DNA from: Pseudozyma flocculosa PF-1
Lineage: Eukaryota; Basidiomycota; Ustilaginomycetes; Ustilaginales; Ustilaginaceae
Assembly (NCBI RefSeq): GCF_000417875.1
Contig: NW_006920878.1
Location: 421,279-485,278 of the forward strand
Direction: 5' to 3'
DNA: 64,000 nucleotides
Below are positions 10,508-21,782 of the stretch, in pieces. Position numbers and translations under genes: made by a program. The notes under the pieces were generated by a model. The model saw only the letters and a list, made by a program, of their open reading frames with translations. It ran no database searches and was not told where the DNA came from. Position 1 is the first letter of the stretch. Each line of letters opens with the position of its first letter.

Positions 10508-11047
10508 GCAGGCTTCGTGGCGAAGCGGAAAACCAGAGCAAGGTGACGAGCAGCGTTGACTCATGTTGAAGAACAGGAGAGCGTCGAAGAATGAGGCCGC
10601 TCCTTTGCCTTGATACGACGAGCGGAAAGGCTGGGGAGACGGGGTGACGGCGGTGGCGGCGGTGATGACACTGGCGGAGAGCGGCCGTGCTGAGCAGGTT
10701 GTGCACGCGGAGCCTTGACGCCGTCTAGCTCAGGCCTGGCAAGTCAGGCCTGCCAGGCCTGCCCCTGGCCGGTCTTCTGGCGTGCAGCGCGGGGTGTTCG
10801 AGTGAGGTACGCCGTGTGGAGCGCGCGACCCTTTTCGCTGGGCCTTCCGAGTCCCGAGGAGAATTCTGCGAGCTTCTCAAAAAATTTGCGCCGCCAGGGG
10901 CGAGGGCCAAAGTCAGCCCGGGCAGCGGCGTTGGCCACCGACCACATCAGCCTTGCTCCTCCTTCACCTGCAACTAGACCCTCTGCTCCCTCTGATCGGT
11001 CGTTCCCTCGCTCCTTCGTCACATCACACTCACGAATCTCGCCCGCC
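10508..11047. other. NOP7 upstream region with AGGCC island
   Basis: Spacer between the acyl-CoA dehydrogenase gene and NOP7. At 10729-10778 it holds a GC-rich island of repeated CAGGCCTG/CCAGGCC units, about 270-320 bases before the NOP7 ATG. No gene is supported. Confidence 0.55.
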
Positions 11048-13288
11048 ATGGCCCGAATGCGCAAGAAGGGACGCTCCGGCGCCGCCAAGAACTACATCAC
11101 CCGTAACCGTGCGCTCAAGAAGCTGCAGGTGACGCTGGCCGACTTTCGAAGGCTCTGCATCCTCAAGGGCATCTTCCCGCGCCAGCCCAAGAATGTCAAG
11201 AAGGCCAACCGGGGAAAGACGGCGCCTACGACCTTCTTCTACGCCAAGGACATCGCCTACCTGGCCCACGAGCCCGTCATCCAGAAGCTGCGTGAGCACA
11301 AGACGTTTGCCAAGAAGCTCTCCAAGGCCATCGGGCGCAAGGAGTGGCAGCTGGCCAAGAACCTCCACGACAACAAGCCCGTCTACCGCCTCGACCACAT
11401 CATCAAGGAGCGCTATCCCACTTTCGACGACTCGCTCAAGGATATCGACGACGCCCTCTCGCTCCTTACGCTGTTTGCCAATCTGCCGGCGAGCGAGCGT
11501 GTGCACGCCGATGTCGTCTCCAACTGCGCCAGGCTCTGCGCAGAGTGGCAGCTCTACGTCATGAAGGCAAAGGCTCTCCGAAAGGTCTTCCTCAGCATCA
11601 AGGGCGTCTACTTCCAGGCCGAGGTCCGCGGCCAGACCATCACCTGGCTCGTCCCGTACATGTTTACCCAGAACGTGAGTGCATGTCGTCTTCCAACTGG
11701 AGAGCTGGCCGGACGATTCCCCTTCTCCCCTCGATGAGCGCGCTCACCTCATCTTCCGCGGACTTGCACCTACCCTCGCACCGACGCACAGATCCCTTCG
11801 GACATCGACTTCAGGATCATGATGACCTTCCTGGAGCTGTACCAGACGCTGCTTGGCTTCGTCTTGTTCAAGCTGTACACCGACGAGAACCTCGTCTACC
11901 CGCCAAAGTTTGATCAGGACAAGGACGCGGCGGGTGCGGGCGTGGGCGCCCTGACGCTCGACGCTGCCAGCGCCGCCGTGCTGCGGGGCGAGAATGCCAG
12001 CGGCGATGCTTCGGCGTCGGCCAGCGGCAGCGGCCAGGAGGCTGCCAAGAAGCTGTCGCAGAAGGTCATCAAGAAGCAGATCCGCGAGATCAGCCGCAGC
12101 GGAGCGGCGGCAGGCGGCGCGGACGCGATGTCCGAGGTGCAGGAGGACGACACCGTCGGCGCCGAGGCCTCGACCACGGCCGGCGACGAGGCCGACGAGC
12201 GCTTCGTCGAGCAGCCGTCCAAGACGGCCGACGACCAGGAGCAGTCCGGGGCCGGCCTCACGACGCTGGCCGAGATCCAGGCGGCATCAGCCGAGGGTGA
12301 TGGGGCAGCAACGACGCTCTTCACGCCGTATACCTTCTACATCTCGCGCGAATGCCCGCGGCCCATCCTCGAGTTCGTCCTCAAGTCGTTTGGCGCCTCG
12401 GCGGCCAAGGTGGGGTGGGACGAGGTGGCGGGCGCCGGCAGCGCTGTGAGCGAAACCGACGCGCGGATCACCCACCACATCGTTGACCGGCCGATCCCGG
12501 CCAACGGCCGGAAGAAGTACGGCGGCGCTCGGGTGTTCGTTCAGCCGCAGTGGATCGTCGACTGCGCCAACGCGCGCCGCCTGCTGCCGACCGAGCCCTA
12601 TGGACCGGGGCAGACGCTGCCGCCGCACCTGAGTCCCTTTGTCGACTCGGCAGAGGTGGCCCGCCGTGGCGGGTACGTCCCTGCCGAGGCGCGGGCCGAG
12701 CTCGGCATCGAGGACGAGCAGGAGCAGGGGTCCGACGACGACAGCAGCGATGAGGACGCGGATGTCGACGACGGGGACGGATCGATGGTCGACGAGGACG
12801 AGGACGAGGCCGATGCAGACGGCAAGAGCGCGGTCCAGGGCAAGGACAAGGCCAAGGTCAAGGCCAAGGCCGCCTCGGTGGACGTGTCGAAGCGGCCCGC
12901 GCTGGCTGCGCTGCTGGCCGACCCTCTTGACGCGGCATCGGCGGGACTGCTGGACGCTGCCGAGCTCGAGGCCGAAGCCGTCGGCGGCGAGGATGCGCTG
13001 GACGAGGTGCGGACCAAGCACGAGGCGGCCATCAAGGCGGCCAGGAAGCAGGCCAAGGCGGTCGGCGGCGGTGCCCGCAGCGGCCGGCAGGGAGGCAAGA
13101 GCGAGGACGACGAGGCCAAGGAGATGGCGCAGATGATGATGAGCAACCGCAGCCGCAAGCTGTACAACAAGCTCAGCTACAGCGCCAACAAGCGGAGCGA
13201 GGAGAAGACCAAGCTCGAGCAGAAGAAGAAGGCGCTCGACAAGGCGGGCAAGAAGCAGGTCAAGGCCAAGGCGGCCGGCCGGGCTTGA
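11048..13288 (+). CDS. NOP7: Pescadillo / NOP7 (PeBoW complex, 60S biogenesis)
   Basis: Two exons: 11048-11674 and 11792-13288 (707 aa). It is the nucleolar pescadillo protein of the Nop7-Erb1-Ytm1 complex, needed for pre-27S rRNA processing and large-subunit assembly. The N-terminus [20 protein letters not shown] and the Pescadillo_N domain run through the splice junction (VPYMFTQN | [20 protein letters not shown]). A BRCT domain lies at about residues 385-490, with FYISRECPR, the domain core [14 protein letters not shown] and the flanking PTEPYGPG segment. The C-terminal third is Asp/Glu-rich then Lys-rich, with [13 protein letters not shown] near the end, as in the family. The intron (11675-11791) has a GTGAGT donor and CACAG acceptor; skipping it would break the Pescadillo_N domain. 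Confidence 0.96.
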
Positions 13289-14657
13289 CGACGTCGGCCG
13301 CGGCTCTCGCTCTCGCCCCGCTCTGCGCACTTGTTTGTTCCCGCTCGCTTCTCTCTCTCTTTGGTCGTGTCTCGTCGTTACACTCTGTCCAGCATGCGGT
13401 CCTCTGTCTCCGTGTACCATGTCGCCGTAGCTCTGCCTGTTCACCTTTGCGAATCCAGGCTGAATCTCCCGTGATCCCTTTCGAGCCCCCGCCGCCGCGT
13501 TCAGTCGCCTGCCTCGCTCCGACGAGGAGCAGCGCGATCCCGGTGGTCCTCGTTGCAGCTCGCCCTCTCTCTCTCTCTCTGTGCGTGCCTGCCTGCTTGG
13601 CAGAGCAGAGGTGTACGATGCACGCGCTGCACACACGCTACACGAACACGCGCACCGTACCGGAAAACGGCGTGCGATCATCGAGGCGCATGCATGCTGC
13701 CATCTCCGCGCTTTCACCTGTGGCCGTTGTGTGGCAGATTCTCATTCGTTCCCCCGCAGGCCCCGCGCCGCTTTCTCTCACATTCTGGCTCTCGCAGCGC
13801 TTCTCGACCACCACGAACGGTGCAGGCGGGCAAGCCAGGTGTGGGGCGCCATTGAGCCGTGTGCGTGTCCCAGGCGGCCGACGAGGTGATGGCCGAATGA
13901 GGATCAACCAAGCAAGGCTCGCTTGCCTGCCTGGCTGGCTGCCGGCTTGCCTGCCAGCTTTGTTCGCATGCATGCGGGACTTCTTCCGCATGTGAGCGTG
14001 CCGCCCAGCTAGGCCGGATGTTGGCTGGCTGCTGTCTTTTCGGCTGCCCGGGCGGGGCCAGGCGGCGCACACAGCGCGAAACGCACGCACCCAGGCAAGC
14101 AAGCACGCGCGCGCGTCGCTGCTTGCTTGCTGCTTGCTTGCTCTTTCAACCGAGCTACCTAGCAGGCCCAGCTTCTGCCTGCCGGCTGGCCGTCCCTTTG
14201 CGGCGTGGTGCTCGGCCAAACGAGACCCAGCCCGCAGCCAGGCTAGGCACCCCGTGTAGCAGCTGGTTTGCTTGCCTGCCCGTTTGCCCGCCTGCCCGAC
14301 TGCGCGCCCGCCTGAGTAGTGTGGCCTCTGCCCTGGACCCGGGCCCATTCAACCTGCCTGTGCGTTGCGGCCTTGTGTGGGCTTGGCCTGGCAGGCCTAC
14401 CCTCTCCCCGCGTTTGGCCTGCAGTTGTCTGGGCAAAGGCGTGCCCGCCCGCTGCGCTCGGTTCTCGTGGGCTCTCCATCCCCCTGCTCCCATCGGCAGC
14501 TGCTTTGTTCCTCGACGCCATCACCTTCACCGCTCGTCCGCTCCTTGATCAACCACAGGCCAACCTCTCCGCGAGCAGATTGGCTACCTTCCCGTCACAT
14601 CCTTCCAGCCTCTCCATCCTACGGCCGCATCCTTAGAGGAGCGCACCGCCTCTCACG
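13289..14657. other. Intergenic region rich in TTGC/CTGC simple sequence
   Basis: 1.4-kb spacer ahead of the PXB/DUF3818 gene. Between about 13905 and 14330 it is dominated by imperfect CTTGC, CCTGC and CTGGC tetra/pentamers, with a GGCCTGGCAGGCC core at 14381-14400, about 260-280 bases before the next ATG. Apparent open readings follow the simple repeats and are not supported as genes. Confidence 0.55.
13905..14330. repeat. Imperfect CTTGC/CCTGC simple-sequence region
   Basis: Long run of variants of TTGC, CTGC and CTGG, including GCTTGCTTGCTGCTTGCTTGC at about 14120-14142 and an ACGCGCGCGCG run near 14100. It is low-complexity and lies wholly in the spacer upstream of the 14658 gene. Confidence 0.65.
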
Positions 14658-17600
14658 ATGGCACCCGGTCTTCGCAGGCCTCCCCCGGATCGCGAGAGCA
14701 TCCTCTCATCCATCGGCCTGCCCCCCAGACAAGATATACCTACCCCTGCCAGCCCCACCTACGACCCCGGTCGCCCCCAAGGCACTCGCCGATCTCGCGC
14801 CGGCAGCAATGCTCGCCAGCGCAGCGAGCGCTCCTACAACCAGTCCTACAACCCCAACGGCCGCGAACCCGCATTGCCCAACGGCAGATACAACGCCAAC
14901 ACCGATCCCGATCGCCGACGCCAACGAGATCAGCGAGACTACGATCGCGACTACTACGATTCCAGCGGCAGGCCTTACCGCACCCGCCACGAGAGCATCT
15001 CGTCGCGCAAGGCTGATCGCAGCCGCACCCTCGATGCCCGCAGGCCAGCCATCCCTCCCGCCTACTCCAACGACGACTTCTTCGCGGAACGAGAACGTGA
15101 CCGCAGACCGACTCGGAGCGCAAAAGCTGATGCACCTGCATCGCTCCGCGCAGAGAGGTCTACTTACGACCGCGATCGACGCATCGACTCGGACAGGGAC
15201 AGGACCAGGGACCGCAGGCCTCACCGTCAGCTTGACCGCGATCCTCGTGACGAAGTTGAACGCGAAGAAAGCGGTGAAGACAGCGACGATCTCACGCCGG
15301 CGGGCGCTCGCGGCTTCTCCAAGGTCCCAGCATCTCGCCGGGGCGCCAACGGACGCGACCTCGAGCCGTACGAAGACGCCCAGGAGCCGGCTCCCCGCGC
15401 TCGCTCTCGATCGGTCCCCCACGATGCAGCTGCGACACGTCCCAGCACCTACGGACGAGAGGCACGTGGCGATGACCTGCTCGACCACGAGCTGAGGGCG
15501 GGCAGCAAACGCAGGAGCGTCCTGAGCCGCGTCCTGTCGTCCTCCAGCTTCCAACGCCCGAGCCAGGCGCCGCCTCCATCGGGTCGCCTCACGCGCTATA
15601 ACACCGTCAAGCGGACCGACGCTTCGGAGCGCGGCGGCGCACGTATCGACGAGGTCGATCCCGCCGAGGAAGAGAGGCTAGCCAAAGAAGCACTCGGCCT
15701 CGTCGGCGGCGTCCGACGCTCGCGCGTGTTTGACGAGTCACACCCACAGTGGCTCAGCGGAGACGTGCCGAGCGCCAAAAACGAGCACGAGTCCCTCGGA
15801 CGGGCTACCAGCAAGAGGACCGGCTCTTCGAGAAACAGCGAGCGACAGAAGACACTCGAATCGCTCGAACGCAACCGCGGTGCCGCCATCCTTGACGCTC
15901 CAAAGCCGGCCGCACCACACGACAGGAGCAAGAAGGCGTCGGCCGCTGCCGCAGCTGCTGCAACTGGCGTCGCCATCGGCGCGGCTGCTCCGTCCGACCC
16001 GGACTCGGACTCGGGATCGTCGGTTTCCTCGATTGACAGCGAGCTGCTCGAGGATGCGCACGAGGCGCCCGACGTGCACGACGACGACGCGCTCAGCACC
16101 ATTGTGCTTGGCACGGCAGCTCCGGCAGGCGCGGCGCCTGCCTCGCTCCCTGCGGCCATTCCTGAAGAAGATTCGAGCGACGGACAGGTTAGTTTTGGCT
16201 GCAGTGGAACAGCTCGCCATACGGCGCGTTTCGTAACGAAGAGCATCGAGCACGCTGACGCTCACGCATTACACCGCGCTTGCGTACCTCTTCTCGTCTC
16301 ACAGTCTTCGTCTGCATCGTCTGAGGAGGAGGACGATGACCACGAAGTTGACATTAAGAAGCCAACGACTCGCGACGCGTCCACGTCGGACGCAAATGGT
16401 ACGGCCAGGACGGCCACAGCCGCAGCTGCCCCAGCTCTGGCGGGCGCGCTCGCTGCTGCACCGGCGGCCGCCTCGACCAATGCCCATGCCGCCAGTGCAA
16501 ACGCGCATGGCGGGGAAGAGGTGTCGGAAGAGAGCGAATCCACCGAAAGCTCATCCGAGGAGGACTCCGGAACATCGACTTCGGCATCGGACGAAGAGGA
16601 CGATCCAGCGGCTCCCGCGGTGGCTCCTACCGTATCGCCAGCGTCTCAGTCCAAGGCGCGTGCCGCCCCGGCTATCGTGGCAGGAGCTGGGGCTGCCGTG
16701 GTTGCGGGTGCGCTGGCCGCTGGAGCCCTCAACGGTCGCAAGTCGCACGAATCGCCGAATGCTGCCGCTCAGCGCAAACTCGCAGCCGAGGCTGAAAAGG
16801 AGCGCCTGCGGGTGGAGCAGGCCGAGCTCGAGCGTGAAGCCGAGTCGCAGCGCCTCATCGCAGCCAAGGCGGCGCGCAAGGACGAAAAGCGAAAGGCCAA
16901 GGAGGCTGCCGCGGCAGCCGCCGCTGCCGCCGCCATCAAGGACAGGGAGGCCAAGAAGGCAGAGCGCGAACAAGCGCGAAATGCGAAAGAGCGAGAGAAG
17001 CTCGAGGCCAAAGAGGCCCGGCGTTCGGCGATGGAGCGCAAGGAACGGGAGAAGTCCGAAGCGCGTGACCGTGCGATCCGCGAACGCGAAGACGCCGAGG
17101 CCAAGAAACTCTTGGCCATCCGCGAAGCCGAGCGCGCCAAAGAGGAACGCCTAGAGGCACGCAGGCAGAGTCGGCGGAAGCCGCACGGCGGCCGCGGCCC
17201 CGCTACACGCGGCGAGTCTGTGCGCCCGCTGACGCCCCAGCAGCGCCATTACCTCCTCAAAGCGCTGGTGATGCTGCAGATGCAGAGCGAATGGAGTGAG
17301 CTTGAGAAACTCGGTGCGCTGACAGAGTACGGATATCCGTTCTCGAGCACGAGATCCAAGCTGGCTCGAGTCAAGACGTTCGACAAGTCCGAGGACGGCG
17401 AGTTTGCGCGGTCGGCGCGCGACCCATATGCCAACGACGACACAATGCGGGAGACGGAAGATCTCCAAGAGCCGCTCATTCTCCGACACCTCTTCCACGT
17501 CCACCTTCACACCTTCCCCGGCCTCGACCGAGCGCCGGAAAAGTACTGGCAGAAGCGGATCCAGCCCTTTTTCGACGAAATGGCGGCGCGCAACTTTTCC

Positions 17601-19772
17601 TCGTCGCTCGAACGCGGCGAGATCTCCAAGCGGCGCCTGTACTCGTACGCGCTGACGCGCTACCTTGGCAGCTTCTTTGCGCGCGGCTTTGGCGTCCGGG
17701 GCGAGGGCGAGCTGCGCGGGCCGGGAGTCGGCGAGCCCGGCTCCGAGAAATGGGGCGTCGGCAAGCAGTGGGGCAAGGGCACCGTCAAGCGCGGCCTCGA
17801 CAAGCCGATCCGCATCGAGCCGGAGCTGTTGGAACGCATCGACAACCTGTTCGAGGGCGAAGGCGGCCGGCTGTGGCGCGAGGCGGGCAAGGATTGGCGC
17901 AAGGTGCGGCGGGATTGGTGCGGCTTCAAGGAGAGTATTATCGAGAGTGAGACGGGTCTAGAGGAGGCGATCTCCTACCTCGACATCAGCAGCATCAAGA
18001 ACTTGCCGCCGCACTACAAGAACTCGGTCGAATTCGCGCGCATCCACGCCGCCTACATCTTCCACGCTCTCTTCGTCGCCGCACCCAACGCCGATGAGCT
18101 CTACAAGATGGTGAAGGGCATCCACGCTCTCGCGCCCTACTGGGGTGCCAAGCAGCTGCTCAAGTATGCCAACGCCGAGACAATGATCTCGGGCATCCTT
18201 TCGCTCCTGCTGGCGCGCCCGGGCGGCGCAAAGTCGCTGCTACAGCGGATCTTTTCGTACGTCGTCGGCAAGGATGCCAGCTACATCCAGAAGGAGTTTG
18301 TCGCGCCGATCCGCAAGGAGATCGACGACGAGGAACTCGCGCGCAAAGTCGAGGAGTACGTGCGCCGCGGCGACCGCGTCGAGGCGCGCCGGATGCGCGA
18401 CACGGCGCTCAAGCGCGGAGAAGATGTCCTCACCACGATCCTCCTCTCGCCGACCGAGCCGCGCCTTGGTCAGCAAGCGCGCGACCATGTCCTCGAGCTC
18501 CAGCGCTGCTTTACCCTCTCGCCCTACCGGGGCGACCTAGGCCTGGCTTACCCTGAGACGACGCCGCTCGGCGCCGACCGCCCGCCGGTGCCATCTTGGG
18601 GTGCTCAGGGCGCCGAGCATGGGCGCGCGCGCAAGTTTGCGCTGCTCAAGCTGCTGCTGCGCGAGTCGCTCAAGCGCCGCGACCGCGAGCAAGCCGTCGA
18701 ATTCGCCAGCGGCAGCTTGATTCCCGCCATTATCAAGGACTCGCTCGAATCCGTCTTCTACCCGATCATCCGTACGATTGCCGCCACGGCCAATCTGAGC
18801 GAGCGCCTGGGCGACTTGCAAAAGTTCATCGATGACCTGCTTGACGTCAAGAAGCGCGGCGACGACCACATCGAGGCGTGGATCGCGCTGGCGGCGCGCC
18901 ACGAGCAGGCCCTCTACTTTCTCTTCCACGAGTGCGCCTCGATCGCCAAGCCGCTGTGGGACTGGTGCCAGCTGGGCCTCGACTACATGGCGCTCTCGAC
19001 CACGGACCCGGCCAACCCGGCGGACCGTTCGGCGCCGAACCTCGAGGTCAACTTTGAGGAGCTGCTCCAGGACGCTCGCCTCACCGACGCCGACGTCAAG
19101 AAGGTGCTCATCGAGATCGACCGCCTAGCAGCGTTCACGAAGTGGTCCAAGGTGCGCTACGAGCTCGAGGCTCGGAAGAACTACCTCCTCGCTCGCCCCG
19201 AGGCTGCTTCGCCGAGCGGCCTGTGCGAGGCTGAGCTGCCGCCGGACGCCGCAGCGGGGCTGCGCAAGGAGCTCGAGGACCTCGACGGCATGATGCGCGA
19301 CCTGCTCGAAGAGTCGGGCCTCGAGCTCGACGACGGCAACTGTGCCGACGGCGTGCGCGGCACCGAAAAGTACGACTTCCCGTGGGCCTTTTTCGCCGGG
19401 ATGGATCCGCTCAACCAGCACCTGCCTGCTGAGGCCGAGGCGGGCGAGCTGCGCGTGGCGAAGGTGCCGACCAATGTGGCGCCTCCGACGCTCAAGCACA
19501 CGCGCAAAGTGCTGCCGCTCTTCTGCGAGCTGCTCGCGAGCCGCATGCCCGAGTGGCAGTCGGAGGATGTGCTCGGCAGCCTGGGCGCGCAGCAGCAGCA
19601 GCGCCAGTCTTCGTCGAGGCTGCCGTCGTTTGGCGGCAAGCGCAAGGGACCGGCGACGACCTTTGACAAGGAGACGAGCTTCGACGAGCGCCAGAAGAAG
19701 CTCGAAACGCGCAGCGTCATGAGCTCGGCCAGCTCGCGCTTCCGGCTGCCGTCGCTGTTTGGGCGCAAGTAG
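14658..19772 (+). CDS. Large PX-associated (PXB) + DUF3818 protein, Lec1/YPR097W-like, without visible PX domain
   Basis: A probable intron at 16188-16304 (117 nt, GTTAGT donor, CTGACG branch, CACAG acceptor) would give 1665 aa; read through, it would still be open at 1704 aa. The first about 500 residues are disordered and Arg/Ser/Asp-rich. Two small Ala/Gly hydrophobic stretches and a long Lys/Glu/Ala coiled coil (about 700-810) follow. From about residue 818 the fungal PX-associated domain starts (PLTPQQRHYLLKALVMLQMQ, then LGALTEYGYPFSS, HTFPGLDRAP, SKRRLYSYALTRYLG). The DUF3818-like part follows (DISSIKNLPPHYKNSVEFAR, then YKMVKGIHALAPYWGAKQLL, SLLQRIFSYVVGKD). In yeast Lec1 a PX lipid-binding domain accompanies these; none is visible here. 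Likely role: peripheral membrane or lipid-associated protein. Family recognition is from memory of motif patterns. Confidence 0.75.
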   Translation: MAPGLRRPPPDRESILSSIGLPPRQDIPTPASPTYDPGRPQGTRRSRAGSNARQRSERSYNQSYNPNGREPALPNGRYNANTDPDRRRQRDQRDYDRDYYDSSGRPYRTRHESISSRKADRSRTLDARRPAIPPAYSNDDFFAERERDRRPTRSAKADAPASLRAERSTYDRDRRIDSDRDRTRDRRPHRQLDRDPRDEVEREESGEDSDDLTPAGARGFSKVPASRRGANGRDLEPYEDAQEPAPRARSRSVPHDAAATRPSTYGREARGDDLLDHELRAGSKRRSVLSRVLSSSSFQRPSQAPPPSGRLTRYNTVKRTDASERGGARIDEVDPAEEERLAKEALGLVGGVRRSRVFDESHPQWLSGDVPSAKNEHESLGRATSKRTGSSRNSERQKTLESLERNRGAAILDAPKPAAPHDRSKKASAAAAAAATGVAIGAAAPSDPDSDSGSSVSSIDSELLEDAHEAPDVHDDDALSTIVLGTAAPAGAAPASLPAAIPEEDSSDGQVSFGCSGTARHTARFVTKSIEHADAHALHRACVPLLVSQSSSASSEEEDDDHEVDIKKPTTRDASTSDANGTARTATAAAAPALAGALAAAPAAASTNAHAASANAHGGEEVSEESESTESSSEEDSGTSTSASDEEDDPAAPAVAPTVSPASQSKARAAPAIVAGAGAAVVAGALAAGALNGRKSHESPNAAAQRKLAAEAEKERLRVEQAELEREAESQRLIAAKAARKDEKRKAKEAAAAAAAAAAIKDREAKKAEREQARNAKEREKLEAKEARRSAMERKEREKSEARDRAIREREDAEAKKLLAIREAERAKEERLEARRQSRRKPHGGRGPATRGESVRPLTPQQRHYLLKALVMLQMQSEWSELEKLGALTEYGYPFSSTRSKLARVKTFDKSEDGEFARSARDPYANDDTMRETEDLQEPLILRHLFHVHLHTFPGLDRAPEKYWQKRIQPFFDEMAARNFSSSLERGEISKRRLYSYALTRYLGSFFARGFGVRGEGELRGPGVGEPGSEKWGVGKQWGKGTVKRGLDKPIRIEPELLERIDNLFEGEGGRLWREAGKDWRKVRRDWCGFKESIIESETGLEEAISYLDISSIKNLPPHYKNSVEFARIHAAYIFHALFVAAPNADELYKMVKGIHALAPYWGAKQLLKYANAETMISGILSLLLARPGGAKSLLQRIFSYVVGKDASYIQKEFVAPIRKEIDDEELARKVEEYVRRGDRVEARRMRDTALKRGEDVLTTILLSPTEPRLGQQARDHVLELQRCFTLSPYRGDLGLAYPETTPLGADRPPVPSWGAQGAEHGRARKFALLKLLLRESLKRRDREQAVEFASGSLIPAIIKDSLESVFYPIIRTIAATANLSERLGDLQKFIDDLLDVKKRGDDHIEAWIALAARHEQALYFLFHECASIAKPLWDWCQLGLDYMALSTTDPANPADRSAPNLEVNFEELLQDARLTDADVKKVLIEIDRLAAFTKWSKVRYELEARKNYLLARPEAASPSGLCEAELPPDAAAGLRKELEDLDGMMRDLLEESGLELDDGNCADGVRGTEKYDFPWAFFAGMDPLNQHLPAEAEAGELRVAKVPTNVAPPTLKHTRKVLPLFCELLASRMPEWQSEDVLGSLGAQQQQRQSSSRLPSFGGKRKGPATTFDKETSFDERQKKLETRSVMSSASSRFRLPSLFGRK

Positions 19773-20381
19773 GCGTCCCAGAGCCGCTTCGGGCGAACCA
19801 GCATTGAGGTTGCCACCAGTACCAGTCCGCGGCCAGCTGCGGCGCCCCGTTGGGGGAGCCGCCTCCTCTCCTTGTTTGACCTTTCAGATACCCAGGCTCG
19901 AGATGCTCCGATTCGCTCCTTATTGCTTCCACCGTTGCCCTGCATCTTGTGCTGCCTTATAACTCGTCCTGTTCTCTCTCGTGCGCGATCGCCGTCGTCT
20001 GTTAGGCCAGGATGGCCAGGCCAGGGCTGGCAGGGCGTGTCGCCTGGCCTGGCTGCGCGCCTGCCCTGGTAAAAGTGGAGGGAGGGAGGGGCTTGGGGGG
20101 CGGGAGTCGGCCGACAGCGCGCTGGCTGGGCGGCTGGCCTGTCTCAAGCTAAGGCTGCCTCTGGCTCTGGGCCTGGCCAGCTCGGGCTGCTGGTTGCGAC
20201 CCGCGTTTGGTTCGCTGGCTGCCCTGCCCGTTCTTCCTAGCCCCGACTCCCATCACCCTCGCCTCTCCTCGCTGGTGCCGCACTCTCCGGCACTCTCCCT
20301 TCCCCTTCTACCGTCTGTTGCCACTCGCAACGACAACCACAACGGCGCCACAAAACGTCGCGCCACGCGTCGGAAGCCGCC
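19773..20381. other. GET1 upstream region with AGGCC island
   Basis: About 600 bases between the PXB protein gene and GET1. From 20003 to about 20185 it is packed with GGCCAGG, GCCTGGCCTGG and GGCTGGC variants, ending about 200 bases before the GET1 ATG. No gene is supported. Confidence 0.55.
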
Positions 20382-21497
20382 ATGCACCCCGCCCTCGTCA
20401 TCCTCGTCGCCGTCCTCTTTGTCCAGTCGATTTCGGTGCTGGGCAAGGAAAGGCTACAGGAAGTCGTGAGTCGCTTCACTGCCCCCCTCGCCCGCGCGCG
20501 CCATGCAAGCTCGCCACCTAGGCTGACATCCTGTTGGAATCGTCTTCTACCCGCGCATTCAGACCTACGCAATCTACGTCCGTATCCTTCATCGCAGCAC
20601 CCTCGCAGAGCAGCGCAGGCTGCGCACCGAAGTGTTCACCAACAAGCAGCAGCTCGCCAAGACGAGCAGCCAGGATGAGTTTGCAAAGTGGGCCAAGCTT
20701 CGCCGCAAGGTCGACAAGGGCCTGCAGGACCTCGAAAAGACGAGTGAGTGCTCCGTGCTGCCGTCTTACCCTTCGGCCCCAACGGACTCCCTGAGAGCGC
20801 CAAAAGGTCGACGCCCGGCGCGTCTGCCTCCTCTCGTCATGCTGCTGGCTTGCTGGGTGCATGCTGACCCGCTCGGCCCTCTCCTCCGACACTTGCATCG
20901 GCAGATGGCACGCTGTCGAGCTCGCGCACCACCTTCTCGCTCCTCTTCAAGGCGCTCATGTTCGGTCTCACCACCGTGCTCCCCTTCCTCGTGACGAGCT
21001 ACTACAGCAAGACGCCCATCTTCTGGATCCCCCCGGCCGGTCTGTGGTTCGGACCGCTTGGATGGTTTCTCAGCCTTCCTCGTGCCCCGGCCGGCTCCAT
21101 CAGCAGTACGATGTGGTACGTCCTTGCGACGACGCGCGCCCGCTGTCCCTGGCCCTGGCTGACTCTCTCCGTCCATGTGTGCCCCTCTGAATCTCCAACG
21201 ACGCTCGCCGCCATGCCCGACAACAGGCAAATGGTCTGCACTCGGGCGCTCATCTCGATCCTCTCGTCGCTCAAGAGCCTCTTGCCTGTCAAGCAGGTCG
21301 AGCCCGTCATCGTCACACCCGCGCAAGGCAGCGGACAGACAGGCGCCGCCGCAGCCGCGAATGCCGAAAAGCCGACACCATCGCCATCGTCTGCGTCGCG
21401 ATCCGAGCCAACATCGGCGGCATCTCGGGACCAGGCACGACCTGGAGCAAGAAGGCGCGCGGCCCACGTCGACGATGCTGCCAACGCAGAGCTCTGA
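20382..21497 (+). CDS. GET1: GET1 homologue, ER tail-anchored protein insertion receptor subunit (4 exons)
   Basis: Exons 20382-20465, 20563-20743, 20905-21115 and 21227-21497; 248 aa. Get1/WRB is the ER-membrane receptor subunit that, with Get2, releases tail-anchored proteins from the Get3 ATPase. The spliced product has TM1 ([20 protein letters not shown]), then the cytosolic coiled coil with the family signature [32 protein letters not shown]2 ([18 protein letters not shown]) and TM3 starting [13 protein letters not shown] follow, then a Ser/Ala-rich tail. Introns have GTGAGT or GTACGT donors and CAG acceptors; the first has a CTGAC branch site about 40 bases upstream of its acceptor. All four junctions are needed to keep the coiled coil and TM segments in one frame. 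Confidence 0.93.
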
Positions 21498-21782
21498 CGG
21501 CCGCTGCATCGCTTCGGGTCCGAGGTATCCCTCGTGCGCCTCTTCCGGGCTGCGGCTTCTCGTCTGTGCAGCTCGTCGCCCTGAAGACGACACCGCAATG
21601 CAAGTTTCCCTTCACCGATGCACATGCACACCAATGCCTGCCTCTCCTCACAGTCCCCCGCACTGGCCGCGTGCGACGGTATAAAGATCCTTGCGGTGAG
21701 CAGAGTGGGGATGTGGGTAGTGCAATATGAGCGAAGCTCGAGAGGCCAACGCTGCCTCATGAACGGCAAGGCTGGCCTCGGC

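Noticed and set aside
12287..13717. 476-codon minus-strand reading opposite NOP7
   Set aside because: It is an antisense shadow of the acidic and Lys-rich NOP7 tail.
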